From Ectothiorhodospiraceae bacterium (lineage in GTDB: Bacteria > Pseudomonadota > Gammaproteobacteria > Nitrococcales > Aquisalimonadaceae): a stretch of DNA of 64,000 nt. The notes beneath the pieces were generated by a model. It saw only the letters and a program-made list of their open reading frames with translations, was not told where the DNA came from and searched no databases. The translations under genes and the position numbers were made by a program. Where the stretch lies: positions 36,552 through 100,551 of the forward strand of contig JAFIFU010000010.1 of assembly GCA_020831885.1 (NCBI GenBank), read 5' to 3'. Position 1 is the first letter of the stretch, and every line of letters begins with the position of its first letter. This document shows, piece after piece, positions 8,072 through 17,465 of this stretch.

Positions 8072-8556
8072 TGACGCTCTCCAAAGAAGAATTAACACTT
8101 ATCCATCTTATCAAACTTCTTTCACAGGCAGATCGAGTGGGTTTGCGCTTGGAAACAGAAGACCTGGTGATTACCGCGAGTCGCGGTCAGGTGGACTTTC
8201 CCAACGGGGTAGTATCTGCGGAATCCAATCCTGCGCCTGGCTCAGTTGTCGTTACGCCTAACGACTCTCCTGTGCCAGAGACTCCTCCGTCCGCAGATGA
8301 GACTTTGGCGGTAGGCGAAGTTGCGATTAAGGCACCCATTGCCGGCACCTTTTACAGTCGTCCTGAGCCAAGCGCGGAGCCATTTTGTGAGGTGGGCAGC
8401 CGTGTCAGAGAAAAGGATACAGTCTGCATTATCGAGGTGATGAAACTTTTTAACTCCATTCCGGCTGGCGTTTCCGGCGAAGTGCGGCGGATCGTGAAAA
8501 AAGATGGCGAAAGCGTCCAAGCTGGAGATGCGCTGTTTATTGTTGGTGTTGAATAG
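8071..8556 (+). CDS. Biotin carboxyl carrier protein
   Basis: 161 residues. The N-terminal AccB-like helix region is followed by a Pro/Ser-rich linker (about 50-85) and a C-terminal biotinyl domain with KAPIAGTFYSRP and the biotin attachment motif EVMKLFN (Lys about 124). It overlaps the biotin carboxylase stop by one base. It carries carboxybiotin between the biotin carboxylase and the carboxyltransferase encoded downstream. Confidence 0.9.
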   Translation: MTLSKEELTLIHLIKLLSQADRVGLRLETEDLVITASRGQVDFPNGVVSAESNPAPGSVVVTPNDSPVPETPPSADETLAVGEVAIKAPIAGTFYSRPEPSAEPFCEVGSRVREKDTVCIIEVMKLFNSIPAGVSGEVRRIVKKDGESVQAGDALFIVGVE

Positions 8557-8590
8557 TGCGACTAAACCGGAGTGCGAGGATTATCAATAA

Positions 8591-10048
8591 ATGGCCAAAA
8601 TAAAGCTTGTAGACACTACGCTCAGGGATGGTCAACAGTGTCTCTGGGCCACCCGCATGCCTCGCAGCATGATGCTGCCTGTGGCGGACCGCATGGACAG
8701 CATAGGGTTTCATGCAATTGAGCTCATGGGGTCGGTTCATTTTGACGCTTGCGTCCGTTACCTGCGCGAGAACCCATGGGAGCGTATTCGGAAAATGAAA
8801 GCGCGTATGCCACGGACCCCATTTCAGGGTTTTTTGCGCAGCGCGTGCGTCTTGGGTTTTGACCTGCAACCGTTGGATATAAACAAGCTTTGGGTGGAAC
8901 AACTTGTCAACAACGGAGTGGAGCGAATCGTTGGGTTTGACGGTTTACATGATTTTGACAACATCGCAGAGGCGTTGGTGCATGCCAAGCGATGTGGTGC
9001 CCGGACAGTTGCCTGGTTAATTTTCAGCGACAGCCCGGTTCACACGGATGCGCTTTACGTCGAAAAGGCCAAGGAGATTATTGAGCGCACCGACGTGGAT
9101 GAAATCCTGGTTCAGGATACAAGCGGTGTGTTGACGCCGGAGCGAGCCGCAACTCTGATTCCCGCCCTTAGGGCGACCATTGGGAAACGACCGCTAGGGC
9201 TACACAGCCATGGCCTCGTTGGGCTTCCTCAGCGTACTTACCTGGAAGCGGCCAAGCATGGGGTGGATATGCTCTACACCTGTATTGCGCCTATCGCTGA
9301 CGGTAATGCGCCACCGTCGCTCCAGCAAACCATCCGGAACCTGCGTCATGCGGGCCACGAGGTTGAAGTGGACGAGGCCCTTATTGATGAAGTTTCTGAT
9401 CATTTCACGGAAGCTGCGCTGCTAGACGATTTTCCGTTGGGAAGCCCACAGGACTTCGATCTGGCCCAGTTCGATCACCAGATGCCGGGTGGGGCGCTGA
9501 GCAATATCGTTTCCCAGCTCGACCAAGCCGGCATGTTGGATAGTGTGCCGGAAGTGCTGGAGGAGTGTGGACGCGTGCGGGAAGAACTTGGATGGCCTAT
9601 CCAAGTAACGCCCTTTGCTCAATTCATAGCGGTGCAGGCGACGCTGAACGTTATCCACGGAGAGCGTTATGCAGTGGTTCCCAACGAAATCAAGAAGTAT
9701 GCCCTTGGTTACTTCGGAAAGTTGCTCGCCCCGGTTGACGCGAACGTACTTGATCGCGTCGTTGAGCGAGGATCAAGTGAGATAGCGCTGGAGCCGCCGG
9801 CACGTGAACCGATAATACCGCAATTGCGCGAACGTTATCCAAATATAGGCGATGATGAGCTCATTTTACGCTATTCGTTCCCCCAAGAGTTGCTGGATCC
9901 CGCTCTGCAGGAAGTGGGGCAACCGTTGCCAAAATCAGCTGCTTCCAAGCCGCTAATCAAGCTGGTGCGGGAGCTTGCATTCAAGCGAAAATCTTCTCGG
10001 GTGTCTGTTACATACGGTGGAATGTCTATCGATGTGACGCGTAAGTAG
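8591..10048 (+). CDS. Carboxyltransferase subunit of pyruvate carboxylase/oxaloacetate decarboxylase type
   Basis: A 485-residue HMGL-like TIM barrel with the PycB/OadA C-terminal extension. It starts with VDTTLRDGQQCLW, has the metal-binding HSHG (about 205), QMPGGALSNIVSQLDQ (about 297) and a NVIHGERYAVVPNEIKKY region, all typical of biotin-dependent carboxyltransferases acting on 2-oxo acids. No fused biotinyl domain is present; the carrier is the separate gene upstream. The C-terminus ends in a short basic segment with no lipoyl fold. In context it should carboxylate, or run in reverse and decarboxylate, a keto acid or related acyl intermediate. No decarboxylase membrane subunits (OadB/G) are nearby, so the soluble carboxylase direction is more likely. 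Confidence 0.85.
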   Translation: MAKIKLVDTTLRDGQQCLWATRMPRSMMLPVADRMDSIGFHAIELMGSVHFDACVRYLRENPWERIRKMKARMPRTPFQGFLRSACVLGFDLQPLDINKLWVEQLVNNGVERIVGFDGLHDFDNIAEALVHAKRCGARTVAWLIFSDSPVHTDALYVEKAKEIIERTDVDEILVQDTSGVLTPERAATLIPALRATIGKRPLGLHSHGLVGLPQRTYLEAAKHGVDMLYTCIAPIADGNAPPSLQQTIRNLRHAGHEVEVDEALIDEVSDHFTEAALLDDFPLGSPQDFDLAQFDHQMPGGALSNIVSQLDQAGMLDSVPEVLEECGRVREELGWPIQVTPFAQFIAVQATLNVIHGERYAVVPNEIKKYALGYFGKLLAPVDANVLDRVVERGSSEIALEPPAREPIIPQLRERYPNIGDDELILRYSFPQELLDPALQEVGQPLPKSAASKPLIKLVRELAFKRKSSRVSVTYGGMSIDVTRK

Positions 10049-10201
10049 TGAATTGTTGTCTACGGATCCTGTATCGATTTACATGGATGTGCGATATCCA
10101 TCGACCGAGTCTTCTTCGGGCGAGGGAAAAGCTGCGGTTGGCGGCGAACAAACGGGTCGCATGATGAGGCGCCCGTATATCCAAGATGAGGAGGAGATAA
10201 T

Positions 10202-11233
10202 ATGTTTAAGTTCAAGAATCCTGTTAGAGCGATGGGTATCGCAACAGTGATTTGCACTGGAACGTTTGCGGTGCTTATGGGGCCTATGAAGTCCGCATCC
10301 GCAGACGAAGTGGAATCACTGCATATGCGGATAACTAATTCTTATTTGCAGGATATGGCATCTGGCGTTGCGTTGGATCATTTCGCGAAACGCGTGGAGG
10401 AGCTTTCCGCGGGCGCTATGACCGTCGAGGTCTACCATGGAGGGACTCTTTACTCCGAGGGAGCGTCCGTCGATGGGGTGCTTGACGGTACCGTGCAAAT
10501 GGGGCTTGCGAGCACGGCGAACCATGGCCCGTTCACCGATGTTTGGCGTGTGATTGAGGCGCCTTATTTATTTGAAAGTCGGGAAGCGTTTCGGGAAGTA
10601 ATAATCCGTGGGGAAATCGGTGATGAGCTCAGGGAGATGATGCGAGACGACGGCCTTTACCCCTTAATGATTCTGGAAACGGGTGGTTTTCGCATTCTGG
10701 GCACTCAAAGGGAGGTTCGGGTTCCAGGCGATTTGCGGGGGCAGCGGATTCGCGTGCCGGGATCTCGGATCCCGTTGACGTTTTGGGAGGAAGCCGGAGC
10801 ATCAACGGCTAGCGTCGCCTGGTCAGAAACCTATCTCGCACTGGGTCAAGGCGCGGTGGATGGTCTGGATGCTGCTTGGACATCTTGGTACCTCGGCAGC
10901 TTATGGGACGTAACAGAGTACATCACCCCAGTGCACTACTCGGTGGTTGCATCGCTTACTCCAGTTTCCCAGGAATGGTGGGAGCAGCGCAGTGCAGCGC
11001 AGCAGGAAATTCTTCTCCAAGCCGCCCGTGAGGCTGAGGAGATTTCCATGGAAGAGGAGATTAGCTGGGACCAACGCCTTCGTGAGATGGTGGTTGATAA
11101 CGGGGTGACGATCGTTGAACTGACACCCGAGGAGATGGACCAGTGGCAAGAGTTGGGGCGCTCCCTTTGGGGCGAACTGAATCTGCCCATGGATCAGCTG
11201 GACCGCATTCAAGCCGAAATCGACGCACTTTAA
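10202..11233 (+). CDS. TRAP transporter substrate-binding protein (DctP family)
   Basis: ATG 10202 follows GAGGAGGAGAT; 343 residues. An N-terminal signal peptide is likely cleaved after ASADE (about 35). The rest is a DctP-type periplasmic receptor with HGGTLYSEG early, the RVPGSRIP arginine region that usually salt-bridges a substrate carboxylate, and ALGQGAVDG(L)D before the C-terminal helices. It binds an organic anion and hands it to a TRAP membrane component. No permease follows; the nearest DctM/DctQ pair lies at 23.6-25.5 kb in the same gene cluster and is the probable partner. Confidence 0.9.
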   Translation: MFKFKNPVRAMGIATVICTGTFAVLMGPMKSASADEVESLHMRITNSYLQDMASGVALDHFAKRVEELSAGAMTVEVYHGGTLYSEGASVDGVLDGTVQMGLASTANHGPFTDVWRVIEAPYLFESREAFREVIIRGEIGDELREMMRDDGLYPLMILETGGFRILGTQREVRVPGDLRGQRIRVPGSRIPLTFWEEAGASTASVAWSETYLALGQGAVDGLDAAWTSWYLGSLWDVTEYITPVHYSVVASLTPVSQEWWEQRSAAQQEILLQAAREAEEISMEEEISWDQRLREMVVDNGVTIVELTPEEMDQWQELGRSLWGELNLPMDQLDRIQAEIDAL

Positions 11234-11266
11234 GGGCTTAATCCTGAGCTGAAGGTGTAGACCTCT

Positions 11267-11298
11267 GGGGCGTCTCAACGGAAGTTCCGAGACGCCCC
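11267..11298 (+). terminator. Rho-independent-type terminator after the TRAP binding protein
   Basis: GGGGCGTCTC and GAGACGCCCC form a perfect 10-bp stem with a 12-nt loop, followed by TCCTTCTTGTT. It ends the 4.3-11.2 kb operon, so the SDR/thiolase genes probably have their own promoter between 11299 and 11365. Confidence 0.85.
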
Positions 11299-11365
11299 TC
11301 CTTCTTGTTCGCCGAGACGCTAATAGGCTGCCCAACCACGGGGTTGTCTGGCAGGAGCACTTTCC

Positions 11366-12136
11366 ATGAGCAGTCGAAGCACTCGTTATGGGGATAACCC
11401 AGTAGCCATTGTAACCGGTGCGGCACACGGTATCGGTCTGGCTGTAGCGCACTACTTGCTCGAGGATGGGGTCGCTGTGGTGCTCTCCGATGTTGACGAG
11501 GATGAGGTCGCAAGGTCCGTTTCCGCTTTGCCGGTACCTTTTGCCCAGCGAGCGGTGGCGGTTCCCTGTGATGTCACGAAGCAGAGTCACCTGGACGGCC
11601 TGATCAGAGAAACTGCCCGGAAATTCGGACTGCCCACCATGCTCGTCAATAACGCTGGCGTTCTCGGCCCTATAACCTCGGCCCGTCATTATCCGGTAGA
11701 TGCTTTTCGACGCGTAGTGGAAGTTAATCAATTGGGCGTTTTTTTGGCTATGCAGGCGGTAATTCCAGGGATGGTGGCGTCCGGGCTGGGAAGCATCGTC
11801 AATATCGCCTCCACTGCGGGAAAAGAAGGCCCTGCAGATCTCTCAGGTTACGCAGCGACAAAGGCGGCCGTCATCGCCTTGACAAAGTCGTTCGCGCGGG
11901 ACCTCGTCGGGGATGAGGTTCGTGTCAACTGCGTATCCCCCACGTTGATTGGTGATAGTGGCATGGCAGGGGAGATGACCCGTGATTTCCATGGTGCCTC
12001 CCTGCGCAACATCCCCATGGGGCGTGCGGGGACGTCGCGGGAGGTGGCTGCGGTGGTCGCCTTTCTGCTGTCGCAGGAAGCGAGCTTTGTTACTGGTCAA
12101 TGTTACGACGTTAGCGGTGGTCGGTCGGTTTACTAG
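11366..12136 (+). CDS. SDR family oxidoreductase
   Basis: 256 residues of the classical short-chain dehydrogenase fold. TGAAHGIG (about 18-25) binds NAD(P), NNAG is present, and the catalytic YAATK (about 162-166) follows the Ser of IASTAG. The acidic SDVDE after strand 2 favours NAD over NADP. It is the first of three genes (two SDRs and a thiolase) resembling a beta-oxidation-like hydroxyacyl dehydrogenation and cleavage unit. The true substrate is unknown. Confidence 0.88.
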   Translation: MSSRSTRYGDNPVAIVTGAAHGIGLAVAHYLLEDGVAVVLSDVDEDEVARSVSALPVPFAQRAVAVPCDVTKQSHLDGLIRETARKFGLPTMLVNNAGVLGPITSARHYPVDAFRRVVEVNQLGVFLAMQAVIPGMVASGLGSIVNIASTAGKEGPADLSGYAATKAAVIALTKSFARDLVGDEVRVNCVSPTLIGDSGMAGEMTRDFHGASLRNIPMGRAGTSREVAAVVAFLLSQEASFVTGQCYDVSGGRSVY

Positions 12137-12156
12137 ATGTTGGAGGAACCATCCGG

Positions 12157-12984
12157 ATGCATAGCGAGAGTACGCCGGTTCCGAGCCGGGTTTACGGTCA
12201 GCGGTTTCAGGGGCGTACTGCGCTGGTTACCGGCGCAGGAAGCGGGCTTGGTCTGGATTCGGCCATGCACCTAGCGCAGCAAGGTGCCTCGGTATTCGTG
12301 GCTGATCTGGATGGCAAGCGCGCTGACGCGGCTGCGGCTCGGATACGAGCTGCAGGCCGTGAGGTGACGGCAGTAGAGTTGGATGTCAGCTCCAGGCGGG
12401 CGGTGGAGGATGTGGCTGATGCGATTCTGAGGGCCACCGGTCGTATCGATGTGTTGATGAACTTTGCCGGTGTGGCGATCGTGGCCCCGTTTACCGAGTT
12501 AACGGAGCGTGACTGGAGACGTAGTCTGGATATCAATCTCACCGGCAGCTTCCACTGTGGCCAGGTCTGCGCTGCGGCCATGGCTGAACGGGGCTATGGT
12601 CGCATCGTAAATGTTGCTTCTATCGCAGGAGTACGGGCCGGATACGGGCGAACGGCCTATGGCGTGTCAAAGGGAGGTGTGATCATGCTGACTCGCAGCA
12701 TGGCGGTAGATCTGGCCCCTTACGGCATTACCGTGAATGCGTTGGCGCCCGGACCAGTGGATACGCCGTTGGTCCGAGGCGCCCACAATCCAGCCACCCA
12801 CTCCACCTACATGCAGCAACTTCCGTTAAGGCGCTTCGGTCAGCCTGAGGAGATATCTGCTGCTGGGCTGTTTCTCGCGTCTGATGAGGCAAGCTACATC
12901 ACTGGCCATGTGCTGTACGTGGACGGTGGTTTCATCGCGGCGGGCATCCTCGACGGTCCAGCGTGGACCGATCCGGTCGAATAG
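12157..12984 (+). CDS. SDR family oxidoreductase (3-oxoacyl reductase-like)
   Basis: 275 residues. TGAGSGLG (about 26-33) is the cofactor loop, VADLDGKR suggests NAD, and YGVSKGG (about 168) has the catalytic Tyr/Lys. The usual NNAG is NFAG here, a common variant. GGAGGAACC precedes ATG 12157. It lies 20 nt after the previous SDR and 34 nt before the thiolase, probably in one transcript. Together they could oxidise a hydroxyacyl intermediate before thiolysis. Confidence 0.88.
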   Translation: MHSESTPVPSRVYGQRFQGRTALVTGAGSGLGLDSAMHLAQQGASVFVADLDGKRADAAAARIRAAGREVTAVELDVSSRRAVEDVADAILRATGRIDVLMNFAGVAIVAPFTELTERDWRRSLDINLTGSFHCGQVCAAAMAERGYGRIVNVASIAGVRAGYGRTAYGVSKGGVIMLTRSMAVDLAPYGITVNALAPGPVDTPLVRGAHNPATHSTYMQQLPLRRFGQPEEISAAGLFLASDEASYITGHVLYVDGGFIAAGILDGPAWTDPVE

Positions 12985-13018
12985 CCTTCCATAACCCCCT
13001 GTTCGTGAGGAGAGATTC

Positions 13019-14221
13019 ATGCAAGACATGTACTTGTTCGATGGCGTGCGTAGTCCCATCGGCCGAAACGCGGGTGCTTTGGCCAGCATTCGCCCTGATG
13101 ATCTCGCTGCTCAGGTTATCGATCGGCTACTTGATCGGATCAAAGTCCCTGGGGAGGCGGTGGCTGACGTAGTGATGGGTTGCACTAATCAGGCTGGGGA
13201 AGATGCTCGGAATATCGCCAGGCACGCAGTGCTACTCTCTGAGCTGCCCGTGACCGTGCCTGGTATCACTGTGAACCGGGCATGCGCCAGTGGCTTGTCC
13301 GCACTGCTGGAAGCCAGTCACGCGGCGGCTCTAGGTCAGGGCGACCTGTTTGTAGCTGGTGGTGTCGAAAGCATGACCCGGGGCCCTTTCGTATTTGCCA
13401 AGGCCGAGCATGCCTTTAGCAGAAATGCCGAAGTTTACGACAGTAGTATGGGGGCGCGGTTTCCTAATCCGCGCATTACCGCGAAGTACGGCAACGAGAG
13501 TATGCCCCAGACAGCGGAGAATGTGGCGCTTGATATCGGTGTCTCCCGGGATCAGGCGGATCAGTACGCTCTGCGGTCGCAGGAGGGATATCGTGCAGCT
13601 AAGGAAGATGGGTTCTTTGACGATGAAATTGTCCCCATTTCCGTTCCTGTCGGGCGTCGAGGCGAAACGGTAATAGTCGATGTTGATGAGCATCCGAGGC
13701 CAAATGCCAATCTGGAGGCGCTAGCGGCGCTCAAGCCGCTCTTCAAAGGTGGAACCGTTACTGCTGGCAACGCCTCTGGCATAAACGATGGGGCAGCAGC
13801 CCTTCTGGTCGGTAACTCCGCGGCCGCCGACCGTTATGGCCTTGTGCCCAGGGCGAAGATAATCTCTTCCGCGGCCGCAGGAGTCGAACCAAGAATCATG
13901 GGGCTTGGTCCCGTACCAGCATCGCGGCTTGCGCTGGAGCGTTCAGGGCTTCGCCTGACGGATATGGATGTTATCGAGATCAATGAGGCGTTCGCGAGCC
14001 AAGTGCTCGGCTGTCTGAAGGAGATGGGGCTAAACGCTAACGATCACCGTGTAAATCCCAACGGAGGTGCAATAGCGCTCGGGCATCCGACGGGAATGTC
14101 CGGTGCCAGGTTAGCGCTAACGGCTGTTCGTGAACTCGAGCGGCGGGGCGGCCGGTACGCGTTGGTGACGTTGTGTATCGGTGTGGGCCAAGGCTTGGCG
14201 GTGATCTTGGAGCGTATTTAG
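13019..14221 (+). CDS. Thiolase (acetyl-CoA/3-oxoacyl-CoA C-acyltransferase)
   Basis: 400 residues, the normal length of type II thiolases. The acylated Cys is in NRACASGLSALLEA (about 89), GGVESMTR follows, and the C-terminal signatures GGAIALGHPTGMSGARL (His about 355) and the second catalytic Cys in CIGVGQG (about 385) are intact. The reaction is CoA-dependent cleavage of a 3-oxoacyl-CoA, or the reverse condensation. The start has GAGGAGAG upstream. It is closest in style to 3-oxoadipyl-CoA/acetyl-CoA thiolases, but the chain length cannot be decided. Confidence 0.92.
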   Translation: MQDMYLFDGVRSPIGRNAGALASIRPDDLAAQVIDRLLDRIKVPGEAVADVVMGCTNQAGEDARNIARHAVLLSELPVTVPGITVNRACASGLSALLEASHAAALGQGDLFVAGGVESMTRGPFVFAKAEHAFSRNAEVYDSSMGARFPNPRITAKYGNESMPQTAENVALDIGVSRDQADQYALRSQEGYRAAKEDGFFDDEIVPISVPVGRRGETVIVDVDEHPRPNANLEALAALKPLFKGGTVTAGNASGINDGAAALLVGNSAAADRYGLVPRAKIISSAAAGVEPRIMGLGPVPASRLALERSGLRLTDMDVIEINEAFASQVLGCLKEMGLNANDHRVNPNGGAIALGHPTGMSGARLALTAVRELERRGGRYALVTLCIGVGQGLAVILERI

Positions 14222-14390
14222 CGGTTGTGTGATGTTTCAGTAAGTCTTTGAAACGCAGTGGATTGCCGGTGTGCTCCTCACGGAAGAGCATTGGGGTGGC
14301 GGAAAATGTTGAGGATGGCTGATGTGCCCTTGGATATCCGGGCCAGCTGAACGTTAGCAAAGTCCGTCATAACCCGTGAGGAGGCGGACG

Positions 14391-14508
14391 TGAAGAAGAA
14401 GCGATCTTCGGAAGAGCTGATCCTCCGGGGTTCCGGGCTAGGCCCAGGCTGGTGTTGTGGTGAAGGAATTGTGCGGCAAGAACGGTTTCAGTGATGCCAC
14501 GTTCTAAG
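14391..14508 (+). pseudogene. IS3-family transposase OrfA remnant with frameshifts
   Basis: Starting GTG 14391, VKKKRSSEELILR matches the start of IS3/IS407-type OrfA (KKKRFTEEQI). After a frameshift, VVVKELCGKNGFSDATF matches the conserved VKELCRKHGFSDATFYxW helix-turn-helix, and the frame then stops. The rest of the element is missing. Confidence 0.65.
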
Positions 14509-15266
14509 TCCACAGGTTCCTTCAAACCGTCCGTGGAAACGGGTTAGCCCCTCTCTACTCTCTAGTAAACGTGCTTTACGCATCTGGGCACTTTGGGCTT
14601 AGTCTGCCCGTAGACCTCCAGTTTTCAATGAACCAACCTTCAGGGAAAGCGACAGACTCACCCGGAACAAAAGGTGTCCGGTTGATACAGCTATCCGTTA
14701 GCCAGCGCAGCGTAAAGCACTGGGACCCCGGTTTCTTTTTCGTGTGTCTGTCACCTGAGAAGGGACTGAAATGAATTCATAAATGTTGACAATAATGTAA
14801 CCAGATGGATATGCTGATAGTCCGGTGATTCGTACTGCGAGCTTGCAGGGATGTGGTAGTCCGAGGGGGCGCGAGTGAGGTGCTGGTTTGGCGATTGCAA
14901 CTGGGATCGAGAAGTTGTGCCCAGGGCCACCTTGGCGTCAGGTAAAGCGCCTTTGGAAGTGCCGAGGGGAGTTTCTGGTTCGAAGTGACTGGCTTCGTCG
15001 GATTTGCTCTGCGGCCGGGTTAGCGGGGCGACCTGCCGTTCAGTATTCTACTCCACCGATAATCGTCATGGACATTTCGTCATTCAAGTTGCTTGTCCGG
15101 CGTTTGCCTGTTTGGCGGAATCCCGTGGAGCCGGGTTGGAGGTTCAGGCGTTCAACGGGAAAGCAGCGGAATCAGAAGTATGTACGTAGCTTTTGATTCG
15201 CGCTTTTTGGCTGTCAGCTGTGCAGCTGTTGAACTCGCCAGGGTTAAGTAGCCACCAGGAGGACGA
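14509..15266. other. Non-coding interval upstream of the CoA-transferase
   Basis: No convincing gene here. The ORF at 14888-15196 begins with TTG, lacks a ribosome site and has no recognisable motifs. The stretch holds the promoter-like repeat at 14784-14815. An 11-bp inverted repeat GTGCTTTACGC/GCGTAAAGCAC lies at 14571-14581 and 14710-14720. The mRNA leader from that promoter would be unusually long (about 440 nt). Confidence 0.5.
14784..14815 (+). promoter_or_regulatory. Promoter/operator shared with the GntR gene
   Basis: TTGACA (14786-14791) and TATGCT (14810-14815) with an 18-nt spacer look like a sigma-70 promoter. The 17 bases TGTTGACAATAATGTAA are identical to 17834-17850 upstream of the GntR regulator. 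Identity extends into the spacer, which points to an operator overlapping the promoter. Confidence 0.55.
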
Positions 15267-16544
15267 ATGTTCTCGAAGGATCAGCATAAACCGGAAGATT
15301 CCACTGGACAGGGTCCGTTAGCAGGGTGCCGTGTCGTCGAGCTCGGGTCGACCGTTGCCGGCCCGTTTTGCGCAAGATTGCTTGCCGACTTTGGCGCTGA
15401 TGTGATCAAGGTGGAGCAGAAGGAGGGCGATGCGGTCCGTGCGATGGGTAAGCGGAAAAATGGTCGCTCGCTCTACGGGGCTTCAATCTTCCGTAACAAG
15501 CGGATTGTCTCTATCGATTTGCGTAAGGAAAAGGGGCGCGAGCTTGTGCGCGCTCTTTGCGAGCAGGCCGACATCGTTGTTGAGAATTTTCGGCCAGGCA
15601 CTCTCGAGCGCTGGGGGCTGGGTTACGAGAATCTCAGCGCGAACAACCCACGGCTGATTTTGGTGCGTATCAGTGGCTATGGTCAGGACGGGCCGTACAG
15701 TCAACGTCCTGGTTATGGCGTCGTGTGCGAAGCGGTGAGCGGCATCCGTGAAATCACGGGAGACCCTGATCGGCCGCCGGCGCGAGTGGCAGTATCGATG
15801 ACCGACTACATCACGGGTCTCTATGCGGCTTTCGGTGCCACACTGGCAGTCGTTGACCGTCAGCGCACTGGGCGCGGGCAGGTGATCGATGCAGCCCTTT
15901 ATGAAGCGGCTTTCAGCTTTATGGAGCCACACATTCCAGCCTTTCAGCAACTTGGCCATGTCGCCCGTCGGGCCGGAGCCAAGCTGCCCAACCATACGCC
16001 TAACTCGCTCTACAAAACGAGCGATGATCGTTATATCCAGATCACTGCCGGCTCTCAATCAGTGTTCAAGCGATTGGTTGAGTTGATGGGAAAACCTGAA
16101 CTATTGGCTGATCCTCGGTTTGCCACGCCAACGGCGCGCTCCCGGCATGAGGGCGAGATCGACGCACTGGTAAATGAGTGGACACAGAGCTTGCCCTTGA
16201 AGGAGCTCGAGTGCGTTCTTGAGGAAGCGGCGGTGCCGGCCTCCCGGATATACGATATGACGGACATCTTCGCTGACCCGCACTATCGGGCGCGCCAGAT
16301 GCTCATTGAGCCCCGCGACCCCGTGCTTGGCCCGGTTGCTATGGCAAACGTGGTGCCGCGACTCTCTCAAAACCCCGGTGAAGTCCGGTGGGCTGGTCGT
16401 GAAAAGGGGCAAGATACCGAGGCTGTTCTCTCCCAGGAGTTGGGGTTATCCGTAAGTGAAATTCGCCAATTGGCGGCGGCTGATGTCATCTATGGCGTGG
16501 GGTTAAGCGAGCCGCATTCTGCGGAAGATTCCGCGCACGCCTAA
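15267..16544 (+). CDS. Family III CoA-transferase (CaiB/BaiF)
   Basis: 425 residues with the formyl-CoA-transferase fold signatures: VVELGSTVAGPFCARLLADF at the N-terminus, VVENFRPGTLERWGLGY (about 110), ISGYGQDGPY, and the catalytic Asp in GQVIDAALYEA (about 208). The family swaps CoA between an acyl-CoA donor and a free carboxylate. CCAGGAGG precedes ATG 15267. In this cluster it is an alternative or second CoA-activation step for the same acid or an intermediate. Its promoter shares sequence with that of the GntR gene. Confidence 0.92.
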   Translation: MFSKDQHKPEDSTGQGPLAGCRVVELGSTVAGPFCARLLADFGADVIKVEQKEGDAVRAMGKRKNGRSLYGASIFRNKRIVSIDLRKEKGRELVRALCEQADIVVENFRPGTLERWGLGYENLSANNPRLILVRISGYGQDGPYSQRPGYGVVCEAVSGIREITGDPDRPPARVAVSMTDYITGLYAAFGATLAVVDRQRTGRGQVIDAALYEAAFSFMEPHIPAFQQLGHVARRAGAKLPNHTPNSLYKTSDDRYIQITAGSQSVFKRLVELMGKPELLADPRFATPTARSRHEGEIDALVNEWTQSLPLKELECVLEEAAVPASRIYDMTDIFADPHYRARQMLIEPRDPVLGPVAMANVVPRLSQNPGEVRWAGREKGQDTEAVLSQELGLSVSEIRQLAAADVIYGVGLSEPHSAEDSAHA

Positions 16545-16551
16545 GATCCAG

Positions 16552-16572
16552 GGAAACTGTGACAACGTTTCC
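16552..16572. terminator. Weak hairpin between convergent genes
   Basis: GGAAAC and GTTTCC pair over a 9-nt loop just after the CoA-transferase stop and before the convergent exporter gene. No U-tract, so this is tentative. Confidence 0.3.
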
Positions 16573-16685
16573 GCTCCCCCGCGAATCGGATAATACACGC
16601 GAAGGCAGTATGTCTGACTGAAGCCCTCGGGAGTTCCGGGCCGAGTGGGGGGCTCTGACGGTTTGTCATATCGGGGGCGTGACTC

Positions 16686-17465
16686 TCAACCTTTTCCAAG
16701 ACGAGCGACCCAGTCGAGACCTATCTCGCCCACTAGAATCATAGCTCCCAGTATCACCAGAGTTACGAAGGTGATGAAACGGAGTGCGCTGCCGGAAATC
16801 CTTGGTGGATAGCGCACGCACAGCCATGTACCCAAGGCCACCCCGGGAATCGCGAAGAGGCCCTGCTGCATGCCACGCAGATCATCCGGACTAACGAGCC
16901 CAACAAATAGCAGGCGAATCACTGCAAGTGCGAAGAAAATGGTCAGTAATGTCGCACGGATGACGCGAATTGAATCGGGTTGGCGATAGAAGTGGTATAC
17001 CATCGGTGGTCCGGCTATCCCTACGAGCCCCCCAAAAAAGCCGGCAATGACACCGGCAACCACAAAACTGTATGGTTTTTGGCGGATGGAGCGAGGTCTT
17101 GGCCGAAGAAGCAGCCAAATGCCGCCAAGGATGATTAGAATCCCCACCAGTACGCGAAGTGATTCTGTGTGGTGGGCGTGTAAAAGCGCCAGCAGAGCTA
17201 CTCCGGCCAGCAAGCTGGGGATGATTCCTGCAATGGATTGAATCGCAGACGGAACGTCTACTGCCCTCCACATGGTTCGCAGTGCCGTGGATGCGTTGCA
17301 TATCGTCATCACGTTAAGGGCGACAGCGGTCTCGGGAACGGTGGCGACTTCTAAGGGTATGGCAAAGGCCATGATGAAAATCCCGAGGGCGAATCCGGTC
17401 AGCGTTTGGAAATAACTGCCGATAGCGGCCCCGGCCAAGAAGAAGAGTAGCGTAGAATCGATCAT
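16686..17465 (-). CDS. TauE/SafE-family membrane transporter
   Basis: 259 residues, very hydrophobic, with about eight membrane segments. The two characteristic glycine/proline-rich repeats are visible as AGAAIGSYFQTLTGFALG near the N-terminus and VIAGFFGGLVGIAGPP in the middle. Family members export sulfite, sulfoacetate or other organic anions. It is oriented against the cluster but enclosed by it, so it may export a product or anion of this pathway. Without other sulfonate genes a sulfur link would be speculation. Confidence 0.85.
   Translation of the reverse strand: MIDSTLLFFLAGAAIGSYFQTLTGFALGIFIMAFAIPLEVATVPETAVALNVMTICNASTALRTMWRAVDVPSAIQSIAGIIPSLLAGVALLALLHAHHTESLRVLVGILIILGGIWLLLRPRPRSIRQKPYSFVVAGVIAGFFGGLVGIAGPPMVYHFYRQPDSIRVIRATLLTIFFALAVIRLLFVGLVSPDDLRGMQQGLFAIPGVALGTWLCVRYPPRISGSALRFITFVTLVILGAMILVGEIGLDWVARLGKG

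Noticed and set aside
10053-10250. 65-codon ORF between the carboxyltransferase and TRAP binding protein
   Set aside because: It overlaps the start of the TRAP gene and its ribosome site; no motif.
14571-14720. 11-bp inverted repeat GTGCTTTACGC/GCGTAAAGCAC as a mobile element
   Set aside because: No target duplication, no extension of the arms and no coding content; may be chance.
14888-15196. 102-codon ORF upstream of the CoA-transferase
   Set aside because: TTG start, no Shine-Dalgarno, Trp/Arg-rich composition without known fold; treated as leader DNA.
16686-17465. Sulfonate degradation as the role of the 4-25 kb island because of the TauE-like gene
   Set aside because: No sulfoacetaldehyde acetyltransferase, sulfolyase or isethionate enzyme is present; the exporter family also moves other anions.
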